DNA of 43,463 nucleotides. Source: Planctomycetaceae bacterium (GTDB lineage: Bacteria; Planctomycetota; Planctomycetia; Pirellulales; Pirellulaceae). Below are positions 16,076-25,026 of the stretch, piece by piece. The stretch covers positions 1 to 43,463 of the forward strand of contig PBSM01000076.1 of NCBI GenBank assembly GCA_002726245.1, given 5' to 3'. Position 1 is the first letter of the stretch; each line of letters begins with the position of its first letter. Both the position numbers and the translations under genes were made by a program. Below the pieces are notes generated by a model. The model worked only from the letters and a program-made list of their open reading frames with translations, was not told the origin of the DNA and did no database searches.

Positions 16076-17110
16076 ATGTTCAAACGACATGCGAGTTGGA
16101 TACTGTGCGGTCTGGTTGTCGCGGCGATCGGTTGCACAGCAAAGAGCGGCATCGACGTCTCCGCTTCGGCTTCCAGTGGGAGTACCGATACGACTGAGGC
16201 TCCGACGGATAACGGCACGGATACGGTTGATTCTTCCGCTAAGACAATTGGCTTCTCGGCGATGGATCTGGCCAACCCGTTCTTCCAATTGATCGCCGAC
16301 ACGTTGACAGAGCATGCAAAAGAACAAGGCTTCGAGGTAATGGTCGAGGATTCGTCGAGCGATCCGAAGAAACAATCCGAGCACATCGATTCCTTCATTA
16401 CCAAGCAGGTCACGGCTATCGTCTTGAATCCGTGCGATCGCTACTCGACCGGGCCGGCGATCAAGCGAGCCAACGAAGCCGGTATCCCTGTCTTCACCTG
16501 TGACCTGCAGTGCGAGGCGGAAGGTGCGAAGATCGCGGCCCATGTTGGAACCGACAACTTCGGCGGCGGGAAGTTGGCGGGGGACGCCATGATCGAGGCT
16601 CTCGGTGAGAGCGGCGGGAAAGTCTTTGTGCTGCACTTCCCACAAGCCAACTCTTGTGTGCTCCGAGTGGATGGATTCAAGGAGGTCATTGAGGCGCACA
16701 ATAACGATCGCGAAGAGGGCAAGATCGAGATCGTGGGCGAACAGGACGGCGGCGGCAATCAAAACGCCGGATTCGCCGCGGCATCCGCCGCGATTCAATC
16801 GTATCCCGATCTGGCGGGTATCTTCGCGATCAATGATCCGTCAGGGCTCGGAGCTTATACGGCACTCGAACAGGCACAAAAGATCGATCAAGTGACGATC
16901 GTTGCGTTCGACGGTCAGAAGGATGGCAAGCAAGCGATCAAGGACGGAAAGATCTACGCCGACCCAATTCAGTTCCCAAGGAAGATGGCTTCGATGACGA
17001 TGGACAACATCATGAAGAATCTGAGCGGGGAAGAATATGTAGCAGTGACGCTCATCCCGACCGAGTTGTATCGCAAGGCGGATGCCGAGAAAGATCCAGA
17101 GTTACAGTGA
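16076..17110 (+). CDS. Sugar ABC transporter substrate-binding lipoprotein (RbsB-like), orphan
   Basis: From ATG 16076 (GGGAGAG upstream) the protein has 344 residues. The leader MFKRHASWILCGLVVAAIGC makes a lipoprotein anchored at Cys20, then a low-complexity Ser/Thr/Asp linker, then a type I periplasmic-binding domain: TIGFSAMDLANPFFQLIAD, IVLNPCDRYSTGPAIKRANEAGIPVFTCD, IFAINDPSGLGAYTAL. This matches ribose/xylose/inositol binding proteins. No permease or ATPase gene lies nearby, so its transporter must be encoded elsewhere or it works as a sensor. Its stop overlaps the GTG start of folD. Confidence 0.9.
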   Translation: MFKRHASWILCGLVVAAIGCTAKSGIDVSASASSGSTDTTEAPTDNGTDTVDSSAKTIGFSAMDLANPFFQLIADTLTEHAKEQGFEVMVEDSSSDPKKQSEHIDSFITKQVTAIVLNPCDRYSTGPAIKRANEAGIPVFTCDLQCEAEGAKIAAHVGTDNFGGGKLAGDAMIEALGESGGKVFVLHFPQANSCVLRVDGFKEVIEAHNNDREEGKIEIVGEQDGGGNQNAGFAAASAAIQSYPDLAGIFAINDPSGLGAYTALEQAQKIDQVTIVAFDGQKDGKQAIKDGKIYADPIQFPRKMASMTMDNIMKNLSGEEYVAVTLIPTELYRKADAEKDPELQ

Positions 17111-17985
17111 CCGCTAGATTACTAGATGGTAAGGCGATCGCGAGCGAGATTCGTGAAGAACTCGCGAAAGACGTCGCCGCCTTCACGCAGTGCTCGGGTG
17201 TAACTCCCTGTTTGGCGGCGATTCTCGTCGGAGACGACCCGGCCAGTGATGTCTACGTTCGCAACAAACGTCGCGCGTGCGAGAAGACTGGCGTTGATAG
17301 CCAACTGCATCGGCTCCCGGTAGAGACGAAGGAAGATGAACTGCTCGCTCTCATCGGCGCTCTAAACACGGCGGCAAGCGTCCACGGCATTCTGGTCCAA
17401 TTGCCTTTGCCAAAGCAAATCGATGAGACGCGAGTCCTCGATGCCGTCCATGCTCTCAAGGACGTGGATTCGTTTCATCCGGAAAACGTGGGGCTAGTTT
17501 CACAGGGCCGGCCCCGCTTCTTACCTTGCACGCCTCATGGTTGCATGCAAATCCTGCATCGCAGTGGGATCGAAGCAAGTGGCAAGCATGCGGTCGTCGT
17601 CGGCCGGAGCGAGATCGTGGGGAAGCCGCTGGCGAGCATGCTGGTCCAACGCAACTCGCATCTCGGGCCGACGGCCGCGAACGCGACGGTCACTGTATGC
17701 CACAGTCGTACGGCGAATCTGGCGGAAATCACTCGACAAGCCGATATCCTCGTCGCGGCTATTGGGCAAGCGAAGTTCATCACGGCCGACATGGTGAAGC
17801 CGGGCGCTACGGTCATCGATGTCGGCATCAATCGCACGGAGGAGGGACTCGTTGGCGATGTCGATTTCGACGCGGTGAAGAAGATTGCGGGTACGATCAC
17901 ACCAGTGCCGGGGGGGGTCGGACCGTTGACGATCGCGATGTTGCTGGCCAACACGCTCACCGCGGCAAAGCTACAAAATGCTTAG
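17107..17985 (+). CDS. folD: Methylenetetrahydrofolate dehydrogenase / methenyltetrahydrofolate cyclohydrolase
   Basis: The 292-residue bifunctional enzyme interconverts 5,10-methylene- and 10-formyl-tetrahydrofolate with NADP. Seen are the catalytic Y50-VRNK54 motif, GILVQLPLPKQID, DVDSFHPENVG, the nucleotide site VVVGRSEIVGKPLASML and the end motif TPVPGGVGPLTIAMLL. It starts with GTG 17107, sharing GTGA with the stop of the sugar-binding lipoprotein gene, so translation is probably coupled to it. That neighbour is functionally unrelated as far as can be seen. All active-site positions are intact. Confidence 0.96.
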   Translation: MTARLLDGKAIASEIREELAKDVAAFTQCSGVTPCLAAILVGDDPASDVYVRNKRRACEKTGVDSQLHRLPVETKEDELLALIGALNTAASVHGILVQLPLPKQIDETRVLDAVHALKDVDSFHPENVGLVSQGRPRFLPCTPHGCMQILHRSGIEASGKHAVVVGRSEIVGKPLASMLVQRNSHLGPTAANATVTVCHSRTANLAEITRQADILVAAIGQAKFITADMVKPGATVIDVGINRTEEGLVGDVDFDAVKKIAGTITPVPGGVGPLTIAMLLANTLTAAKLQNA

Positions 17986-18000
17986 CGCCACACAACTCGC

Positions 18001-18681
18001 TCACTCATCGTGCCTTCGGTAGTAAGTGGCGAGCTGATCCGGCGACTTTCCTAGTTTGTGAGCGGCCAGCAGCCACCAGTTGCGAAGCGTCTGGCGAATA
18101 ATTCCATGCTGTTGCCAGCGACGCGCATCGACAAACACCAGGCCTGGCAATAGGACCGGCCAAGCCTTGCGCCGCAACTGCTTCATGAGCAATAAGTCCT
18201 CCATCAGCTTGACTTCGGGAAAGCCACCAAGTTCTTCAAACTCTTCGCGGCGCACAAAGATCGCCTGATCACCATACGGGAGGCCAAGCCAGCGAACTCG
18301 CCACGCATTGCCTTGTTCTAGAATTCGATAGCCCAATCCGTTGGCTTCGATTCGCTGCCGCAGAGCACCACCCGCCACGTCAGGTCGTTCCAGAGCATCA
18401 CGGATCTGCTGACAAGCAGACTCGCCAAGCCGGCTGTCCGCGTGCAGAAAGAGAAAGACGTCGCCTGTCGCTTCGCGGGCACCCGCGTTCTGCTGCGATG
18501 CTCTTCCTTTCGGCGCGGCAACAACTTTACAGTTGTACTCTTTTGCAACCGCGACCGTCCGGTCGTCGCTGCCTCCGTCCACGACGATTACTTCATCCGC
18601 TCCCGCTTCCCACGCGCTGGCAATAGCCTGGTCGATCACAGATTCTTCGTTTAAGGCGGGGATGATAACGGTGATTCTCAC
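18001..18681 (-). CDS. TIGR04283-like family 2 glycosyltransferase
   Basis: The 226-residue protein has GT-A fold motifs: VIIPALNEESVIDQAI at the N-terminus, EVIVVDGGSDDRTVAVA, QQNAGAREATGDVFLFLHADSRL (the HAD metal-binding position) and LPYGDQAIFVRREEFEELGGFPEVKLMEDLLL. This pattern matches the small TIGR04283 group, some of which are linked to arsenosugar biosynthesis; that role is not supported here because no arsM or radical SAM partner is present. No transmembrane anchor. It converges on folD, with 15 bases between the stops. Confidence 0.85.
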   Translation of the reverse strand: MRITVIIPALNEESVIDQAIASAWEAGADEVIVVDGGSDDRTVAVAKEYNCKVVAAPKGRASQQNAGAREATGDVFLFLHADSRLGESACQQIRDALERPDVAGGALRQRIEANGLGYRILEQGNAWRVRWLGLPYGDQAIFVRREEFEELGGFPEVKLMEDLLLMKQLRRKAWPVLLPGLVFVDARRWQQHGIIRQTLRNWWLLAAHKLGKSPDQLATYYRRHDE

Positions 18682-18766
18682 GAGCGTAGTTTATCGAAAC
18701 GGAGACGGCGCAGGGCATGGCGAGAGCTGGAATGAGCTCAGGACTTAGCGCCGTTTCGGATTGCTG

Positions 18767-18772
18767 TATAAT
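18767..18772 (+). promoter_or_regulatory. Consensus -10 box upstream of the lysine-less oxidoreductase gene
   Basis: TATAAT at 18767-18772 is a perfect -10 hexamer 44 bases before the ATG at 18817, in the gap between divergent genes. The -35 region is weak. A real promoter is plausible but unproven. Confidence 0.4.
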
Positions 18773-18816
18773 TGCTAGGCTCTTTGCAGCAGCTCGCCTC
18801 TCACTCGTCTTGACTC

Positions 18817-19830
18817 ATGAAGCTTCGCGTTGGTGTGGTTGGCTTAGGGAATGCGTGGGAAACGCGGCATCGGCTCGCGCTGTTGTCGCTGTCCGATCGC
18901 TTTGAGGTTCGAGCCGTCTGCTGCGACGTGGCTCAACGTGCAGAGCTCGTAGCTCGCGAGTTTGGGGCATCAGCGGTTGATGGTTATCAGGCAATGGCGG
19001 CTTGCCCCGAGATTGACGCCGTCTTGATGTTAGCTCCAGGCTGGTACGGAGCCTTGCCGATTCTGGCTGCCTGCGACTCTGGCAAGGCCGTGTATTGTGC
19101 GGCTGCGCTAGATCTTGCGTCGGATCGGATCCGCGACATTAAGCAACGGATCGAAGAGGCGGGAATCGCTTTTATGGCCGAGCTACCGCGGCGGCACATG
19201 CCCGCAACGCTGAGATTGAAGGAATTGATCGCGACCCGGCTTGGCGAACCGCAACTTCTGTTCTGTCACTTGCGCCAGCGGGCAAGCGAGAAATACGAGC
19301 AGTCCCCATTCAACCAGACGGTCACGCCGGAAACTCGTGATTTGATCGAACTTGTTGACTGGTGTCGGTACGTGATCGGCGGCGAGCCCGCGTCCGTGCT
19401 CGGTGTTCTGCATGCGACGGACGGTCATGGCACAAACGATTACGCCATGATGAGTCTTGACTTTTCGTCTCCCGATGCACCTGGAACAGGAGCATTGGCC
19501 CAGATCAGTTGCGGCGAGTACATGCCTGTGCGCTGGCAGGAAGCGATTTCCTTCCGCCCACCCTCAGCATTGCAGGTCGTTTGCGCGAATGGCGTTGCCT
19601 TCATCGACTTACCTTCGACCCTAATCTGGTTCGACGATGCCGGTCGTCACATGGAGTCGCTCGAATCGGAGCGGCCTGTCGGTGAACAACTACTAAGTCA
19701 GTTCCACCGCGCCGTAACGAGTTTGGTGCGGAAGTCGGGGGATCTCGAAGACGCTTATCGCGCTGTCCAGATTACCCTGGAAGCGAAGAGAAGCTTCCAG
19801 GAGGGACGGCGTCTCGCTGTTGATCTCTAG
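18817..19830 (+). CDS. Gfo/Idh/MocA-like protein lacking the catalytic EKP lysine
   Basis: The 337-residue protein has the Rossmann start KLRVGVVGLGNAWETRHRLAL and a recognisable two-domain Gfo/Idh/MocA layout (PEIDAVLMLAPGWYGALPILAACDSGKAVYC). At the place of the EKP motif it reads C94-A-A-A-L, so the catalytic lysine is missing. It has no export signal, unlike the Tat-type paralogs. The protein may bind NAD(P) and a sugar without turning it over, act as a sensor or subunit, or catalyse something else. The N-terminal start is supported by the motif placement. It converges with the kinase gene. Confidence 0.85.
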   Translation: MKLRVGVVGLGNAWETRHRLALLSLSDRFEVRAVCCDVAQRAELVAREFGASAVDGYQAMAACPEIDAVLMLAPGWYGALPILAACDSGKAVYCAAALDLASDRIRDIKQRIEEAGIAFMAELPRRHMPATLRLKELIATRLGEPQLLFCHLRQRASEKYEQSPFNQTVTPETRDLIELVDWCRYVIGGEPASVLGVLHATDGHGTNDYAMMSLDFSSPDAPGTGALAQISCGEYMPVRWQEAISFRPPSALQVVCANGVAFIDLPSTLIWFDDAGRHMESLESERPVGEQLLSQFHRAVTSLVRKSGDLEDAYRAVQITLEAKRSFQEGRRLAVDL

Positions 19831-19880
19831 ACGCCTCTGGCCGTTCCTCGCCTTTGGATGTACGTGAGCTGTCGGCAATC

Positions 19881-21038
19881 TCAGGCGATCCCAAACAAGT
19901 CAGTCGAGTTGTATCCTGGATCGATGTGATCCAGTTCTCGCAGCTCTTCGAGCCACAGGCGGATTTCATTGCCATACTCGACAGCCAAGTCGCCCATGAC
20001 AAGTTGGCGGTGGAAGGCGGCCGCGCCTTCCTTCAATAAGTCCGCGGCTTCGGCACTAGGGAAGCGACGCATTGGGTCCGGCGCGATTAAGCCGCGGCAG
20101 AAACTCATCAACAACTCGTTGACAGTAACCTCCTTGGGCAAGATGCTGCGGAGCCGCTGCGGAAGAGATCGCTTGGCTTCGAGCAACTGCCGGATGTTCG
20201 AGCAGTCAGCAAACAGATGCCGACCGGCAAGCAACTCAATTAGCACGTATCCCAGGCAAGCGAGATCGCTGCGCGGCGTACAGTCGTTTCCTTCCAGAAC
20301 CTCGGGCGCGGCGTAAGCGGGCGTGCAGGTCCTGGTCGGTGGCGGATCCGACATCTCAAATGCCGAGCCGATGTCGATGATCTTGGCGTGGCCCGTCCGC
20401 TTCAGCATGATGTTCGAAGGCTTCATGTCACCATGCACGATCTCTTCACGGTGCAGCGCTGCGAGTGCTGCCAAACAATCACGCACGATGGCAACTGCGA
20501 CGCCGGGTTTGACACGCGGATGTACAGGCCCCGTAGTCACGATGACTTGATTGATGTAGTTCCATCGCCGGTTGCTAACTCGACTGCGGATGCAATCCAG
20601 CATCTTCGGTACGAGAAGCTGCTCGAGGTCGTAGCCATCGACCCATTCCATCACCATCATCCGGATTCGGTCACGATCGACGAAGTTATCGACGTTGAGC
20701 AAGTTCTCGTGTTGGATCTGAGCAACGAGCGACGAAACTCGCGCCATCCTGCCCATGGCTTCGTCGTAAGCCCACGCGTCTTCATAGCGTTCCGGCGAGA
20801 GAATCTTCAAAGCGACCGGCAGCGTGAACCCGTCTGTCCCGCGGCGCTCGGTGAGATAAACGACTCCTTGACCACCCGACCCGAGAAGACGTTGCAACCG
20901 CAAGTGAGTCGTCCAACTGAGCCGCCTCTCATGGACAATCGTTGCGTAACGACCGAGTAGTGCGTTTGACCGCTGGGGCCGAACGTTGCCACCTCGCGTT
21001 TGGGTAGCGTTGATATCGTGAATCGTCGTCGTCAGCAT
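19881..21038 (-). CDS. Serine/threonine protein kinase, cytoplasmic
   Basis: The 385-residue protein is one eukaryotic-type kinase domain with short extensions and no membrane segment. Seen are the glycine loop GSGGQG (53-58), the VALK lysine (K78), the catalytic loop HGDMKPSN (202-209, with Gly replacing the usual Arg of HRD and Asp204 kept), DIG (222-224) in place of DFG, and AAPE (243-246). The lack of the HRD arginine suggests a kinase that does not need activation-loop phosphorylation. Loss of the usual Phe is common. An insertion between 150 and 180 has no match that I know. No sensor domain is attached, so its signal is unknown. The start ATG 21038 is upstream of a Gly-rich leader; a later start is possible. 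Confidence 0.9.
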   Translation of the reverse strand: MLTTTIHDINATQTRGGNVRPQRSNALLGRYATIVHERRLSWTTHLRLQRLLGSGGQGVVYLTERRGTDGFTLPVALKILSPERYEDAWAYDEAMGRMARVSSLVAQIQHENLLNVDNFVDRDRIRMMVMEWVDGYDLEQLLVPKMLDCIRSRVSNRRWNYINQVIVTTGPVHPRVKPGVAVAIVRDCLAALAALHREEIVHGDMKPSNIMLKRTGHAKIIDIGSAFEMSDPPPTRTCTPAYAAPEVLEGNDCTPRSDLACLGYVLIELLAGRHLFADCSNIRQLLEAKRSLPQRLRSILPKEVTVNELLMSFCRGLIAPDPMRRFPSAEAADLLKEGAAAFHRQLVMGDLAVEYGNEIRLWLEELRELDHIDPGYNSTDLFGIA

Positions 21039-21115
21039 TGCGTTACCTTCCGCCGGATAAGGAAGATGCCAATTGCTATTGTCCGCCTATCTTACCGGCG
21101 TTCGTCGTAGCACGT

Positions 21116-22081
21116 CTAGCCTGATGTGGCGCGCGGGAAGCCCAACTCCTTATCAACGACGTTCGCTAGCGGTTCGTTGTGCAGATAACGCGTCAGGTTT
21201 TTGCAGAAGAAGTCTGTCGAATCATCAACCCGTTTCGAAGATTGTGCCCCCACGTGGGGAGTGATGATCACATTCGGCATTTCCCAGAGTTGACTCTTGG
21301 CCGGAAGCGGTTCGACTTCCGTCACGTCCAAGCCGGCTGCTTGTAAATGTCCGCTATGTAACGCATCGACGAGCGCCGATTCAACCACGACCGGGCCTCG
21401 AGCGACGTTGATCAAAATGGACTCGGGCTTCATCGCGGAAAGCGCCTCGGCACCAATCATGCCTGCGGTTCGAGCATTGAGCGGTACGCAGAGGATAGCG
21501 ACATCGACTTGTCTCAAGACGTCGAGCAAGCCATCCGCAGGCAGCAGCTCCGCCACATGATCGGGCTTGTTGATCGGAAACAAATCGGTCGCCAGCAACC
21601 GCACATGGAAGGGGGCCAGAACCTCAGCGATCCGCCGGCCGTTGCCTCCAAAGCCGATGATGCCGATCGCTTTTCCATGCAGATCGCCGGTCGTGCGACG
21701 CGTGAAGTCTCTGCTTCGCTGCTGACGGAAGAAGGTCGGCAACCCACGAAGCAACCCCAGCAGCAATGCCAGCGTTTGCTCGGCGACTTGATTGGCAAAC
21801 AACCCAGAAGCACTAGTCACGATGATCTCCGACGCAATCACGGACGGAACCAGGCAGTGATCCATGCCGGCGGCGGACGACTGAATCCATTGCAGCCTGC
21901 CGCCGGCCACAACCTCGTTCCAGGGAACGGGAACCTTCGCGTGCCCGCAGAAGATGTCGGCAGTTGGCAGTAACTCAGCGATTCGCTCCTGGCCGGCATC
22001 GACAAGCTCGATATCGGGCGAAATCGCCGCAATCTGCCGACGATGACGTTCCTCGACGGGATAGCACAACACAACTCTCAT
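21116..22081 (-). CDS. D-2-hydroxyacid dehydrogenase
   Basis: The 321-residue protein has the D-isomer-specific 2-hydroxyacid dehydrogenase layout: nucleotide-binding G143-F-G-G-N-G148 in GIIGFGGNGRRIAEVL, then D166 at the strand-2 end, catalytic Arg228 (NVARGP), Glu257 (LDVTEVEPLP) and His276 (ITPHVGAQ). It would interconvert a 2-hydroxyacid and a 2-ketoacid with NAD(H); the usual serA, glyoxylate-reductase and formate-dehydrogenase classes cannot be told apart here. The gene is transcribed away from the DoxX-like gene, with 197 bases between their starts. Confidence 0.92.
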   Translation of the reverse strand: MRVVLCYPVEERHRRQIAAISPDIELVDAGQERIAELLPTADIFCGHAKVPVPWNEVVAGGRLQWIQSSAAGMDHCLVPSVIASEIIVTSASGLFANQVAEQTLALLLGLLRGLPTFFRQQRSRDFTRRTTGDLHGKAIGIIGFGGNGRRIAEVLAPFHVRLLATDLFPINKPDHVAELLPADGLLDVLRQVDVAILCVPLNARTAGMIGAEALSAMKPESILINVARGPVVVESALVDALHSGHLQAAGLDVTEVEPLPAKSQLWEMPNVIITPHVGAQSSKRVDDSTDFFCKNLTRYLHNEPLANVVDKELGFPRATSG

Positions 22082-22278
22082 GCGAGCATCCTACCAAGCA
22101 CTCCACCTCTAGCTGAAGGGGCGGCGAGCCCTCAATTCGGGCGTTGGTCCTTGGCGTTGGTAACGACTTTGACAATAATGGAATTGAGTTGCGCTGCACC
22201 GAACGCGGTGAACGCGCAAGACAGGCGAACTTGTTCCCACCTGCCTTTCCGCCCAAAGAACTCTGAGGAGACGTTGCG

Positions 22279-23187
22279 TTGGCTGCTTCACCCCGCCAAC
22301 TCGGAACTGCAGCCCTTGTCGCACTCGTCGCCCTGCGGATCGGGATCGGCTTTCACTTCTTCAAAGAAGGCGCCGACAAGCTCCAGAATCCGAAGTGGAC
22401 TTCGGCAGGCTTCCTCGGTAACGCGAATGGACCATTCGCAAGTTCGTTTAGATCCATGGTGTGGGACGCCGACGGGTTGGCTCGTTTGGACTCAGAGCAA
22501 ACGATCGCGATGTGGGACCACTTTCGCGAACGTGTGGCTGCACGGCACGACTTCAACGAAGAGCAGGCAAAGCAAGCAACAACGATCTTCGAGCGGCGAA
22601 AGAATCAACTGAAAATGCATCTTGAAGACATGTCATCGGACGTTCGCGAGTATCAATTAGGGCTCGTGCGGCGAGACAAGTACCGCGCAGAACGCGGCCG
22701 CGCACAAGTCGCTTCGCTGGCCGGCCAGATTGACAGAATTGAAGGCGAGTTGCGATCGAAACGTGCTGAGTTGCTCGGCCCGATTGATCTGATGTGGAGC
22801 GGCTACGAAGCGGAATTGAACTCGCTTGCGGCGTCGGAGCAGCGACGAGGACGGACGGTTGCGCTAAGCAGGCCGGGACGTAGCGGACTAGATTCCGAAG
22901 CAATCGACGGGATCATACCCTGCTTTGATCTGACGCTCGGCCTGCTGCTGATCATCGGCCTCTTCACGCGTTCCGCTGCGATAGTGGCCGGGTTGTTTCT
23001 CTGCTCCGTCATTGCATCGCAGTGGCCGGGCACTCAGAGTGCCATCTCGACGTGGCCTCAGATCACCGAGGCATTGGGCCTATTCGTTATTGCAGCCACC
23101 GCGACGGGAAGACTCGCGGGAGCTGATTTCTTTGTCAGTCTGCTCCGTGGTTGGTGCTGTAAGCCAAAACAAGGAACGAATTCATGA
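22279..23187 (+). CDS. DoxX-like membrane protein with a long coiled-coil insertion
   Basis: The 302-residue protein starts at TTG 22279, 8 bases after a GAGGAG ribosome site. It has one N-terminal membrane helix (ALVALVALRIGIGFHFFKEGADKL, a DoxX-like signature) and about three helices near the C-terminus (LTLGLLLIIGLF, AAIVAGLFLCSVIA, LGLFVIAATATG). Between them, residues about 75-195 are charged and helical (EEQAKQATTIFERRKNQLK to RSKRAELLG), consistent with a coiled coil outside the membrane. DoxX proteins are quinol-linked small membrane proteins of variable function. The stop overlaps the next oxidoreductase by ATGA, so they are probably a functional pair. Confidence 0.75.
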   Translation: MAASPRQLGTAALVALVALRIGIGFHFFKEGADKLQNPKWTSAGFLGNANGPFASSFRSMVWDADGLARLDSEQTIAMWDHFRERVAARHDFNEEQAKQATTIFERRKNQLKMHLEDMSSDVREYQLGLVRRDKYRAERGRAQVASLAGQIDRIEGELRSKRAELLGPIDLMWSGYEAELNSLAASEQRRGRTVALSRPGRSGLDSEAIDGIIPCFDLTLGLLLIIGLFTRSAAIVAGLFLCSVIASQWPGTQSAISTWPQITEALGLFVIAATATGRLAGADFFVSLLRGWCCKPKQGTNS

Positions 23188-25025
23188 ATGCCATGACCCC
23201 CGAGGAAAAAGAAGTTGGGCGCGACAACTATTATGAAGCCGTTGGCTTCTCGCGACGTGACATGCTGAAGGGCATTGTCGGTTCCGGTGCCGTCACGATG
23301 GGCGGCTTGGGAGCTGCGTACTTTAACTACGGCAAGAACGTCGAGAATCCCGTGCGCGTTGGTGTGATTGGGACTGGCGACGAGGGCGGCGTGCTGATCG
23401 GCGCGATCAATCCCAACTACATTCAAGTTGTGGCGATCTCCGATATCCGCCCCTACAACGTGCATCGCGCGTTTCAGGGTGATTGGGGTGGCTCAAACCC
23501 GGCTCGCACGCACAGCATCCGAACTGGCTTGATCGACAAGTACAGTTGGAGCGGCGAAGACCAGGCGCGCGAGAACGTGAAGGTCTATCAGGACTACATG
23601 GACCTGATTAATGATCCCAAAGTCGAAGCCGTCATCGTCGCGTTGCCATTGTTCTTGCATGCCGAAGCCTCGATTCGAGCGTTGCAAGCCGGCAAGCACG
23701 TGCTTACTGAGAAGCTGATGGCTCACAACGTCGCACAGTGCAAGGTGATGTCACGCGTTTCGGAAGAGACCGGCAAGTATCTGACTACCGGCCACCAGCG
23801 ACATTACAGCGTGCTCTACGACAACGCTGTCAACTTGTTGCAGTGGGGTGTGCTGGGCCAAGTGCATCACATTCGTGCGCAATGGCATCGCGGGAACCTA
23901 CCCGGCCGTGATAGCTGGCAGCCACCGCTGCCTGGCGGCCAGCGGGTGTGGGACGCGAAGGCCGAAGACTGGGCGGACGAAGATCGCATCCTGAAAGAGC
24001 TGAACAGTTATAAGAAGAAACTGGCGGACAAACGAACGCCCGTCGGCGATTACGAGATGTTGAACAAGAAGATCGCTCAGTGGGAGCAATGGAACGCGGA
24101 CCGCGATGTCGTCGCCAAGGATTATGGCTACGAACACATGACGCTTGACAACGGTCGCCAGCGTTCAGCGCTGGAGGAGCTGTGCCGTTGGCGTTTGTGG
24201 GAGCGAACGGGCGGCGGCTTGATGGCGGAACTTGGCAGCCACCAGCTTGACGCGGCCAGCATCTTCGTCAGCGCTCTGCACAATCGCGGCAAGTCGGAGG
24301 CGGAGAAGGTCCACGTGCATCCGCTATCTGTTCACGCCGTCGGTGGCCGACATGTCTTTGCCCGCGACCGCGATGCAGACGATCACGTCTATTGCATGTT
24401 CGAATTTCCCGGCCCGCATTATGAAGCGGACTATGATGTTGGCTATCAAGATAAAGCCAGCAAGTTGCCGGATCCGCAGGACGGCATCGCCGGGTATGAA
24501 ACCGATCCCAACAAGAAGATCGTCGTTACTTACTCGTCGATCAACGGCAACGGTTTCGGCGGCTATGGTGAGATCGTGATGGGTTCCAAGGGAACGCTTA
24601 TCTTGGAACGCGAGCAAGAGGTGTTGTTGTATCGCAACTCTGACACGTCTTCCCGGATCAAGGTCAAGGACACCGGTGACGGGCCGGTGCTCGACACACA
24701 AGCCAGCAGTGGACCGGTCGCAGCGGTCGCACAAGCGGCCGAAGGTCCAGTCAGCCGCGGCTACACGGAAGAGATGGAACATTGGGCGTGGTTGATCCGC
24801 AACGCCGATCCAAAAGATCCCGCCATCGAATCGCAACCTCGCTGCCGGCCTGAAGTCGCAATGGGTGACGGGATCATCGCGCTGACCTCGAACGTCGCCA
24901 TCAAGCAGTCGATGCGCGGCCAGAGCGGCTACATCCAGTTCAAAGACGAATGGTTCGACATCCACAGCGATGCGACGCCCGATGGCAGTAAGATTGCCGA
25001 GGAAAAAGAGCGGCTGAAGGCGTGA
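23184..25025 (+). CDS. Large Gfo/Idh/MocA oxidoreductase, Tat-type
   Basis: At 613 residues this is much longer than standard family members (330-450). A leader with SRRDMLKGIVGSGAVTMGG starts at about residue 23 and suggests Tat export. The Rossmann motif is VGVIGTGDEGG (61-69), and the catalytic motif is T-E176-K177-L178, keeping the lysine but replacing the proline of EKP. A central charged insertion (about residues 250-315: EDRILKELNSYKKKLADKR, YEMLNKKIAQWEQWNAD) may form a helical hairpin. The start overlaps the DoxX-like gene by ATGA, implying co-translation and possibly membrane-linked electron transfer. No other copy in the window has this length. Confidence 0.9.
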   Translation: MNAMTPEEKEVGRDNYYEAVGFSRRDMLKGIVGSGAVTMGGLGAAYFNYGKNVENPVRVGVIGTGDEGGVLIGAINPNYIQVVAISDIRPYNVHRAFQGDWGGSNPARTHSIRTGLIDKYSWSGEDQARENVKVYQDYMDLINDPKVEAVIVALPLFLHAEASIRALQAGKHVLTEKLMAHNVAQCKVMSRVSEETGKYLTTGHQRHYSVLYDNAVNLLQWGVLGQVHHIRAQWHRGNLPGRDSWQPPLPGGQRVWDAKAEDWADEDRILKELNSYKKKLADKRTPVGDYEMLNKKIAQWEQWNADRDVVAKDYGYEHMTLDNGRQRSALEELCRWRLWERTGGGLMAELGSHQLDAASIFVSALHNRGKSEAEKVHVHPLSVHAVGGRHVFARDRDADDHVYCMFEFPGPHYEADYDVGYQDKASKLPDPQDGIAGYETDPNKKIVVTYSSINGNGFGGYGEIVMGSKGTLILEREQEVLLYRNSDTSSRIKVKDTGDGPVLDTQASSGPVAAVAQAAEGPVSRGYTEEMEHWAWLIRNADPKDPAIESQPRCRPEVAMGDGIIALTSNVAIKQSMRGQSGYIQFKDEWFDIHSDATPDGSKIAEEKERLKA

Positions 25026-25026
25026 T

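Noticed and set aside
22082..22278. TTGACA near 22165-22180 as a -35 box for the DoxX-like gene
   Set aside because: No acceptable -10 box lies 16-18 bases downstream.
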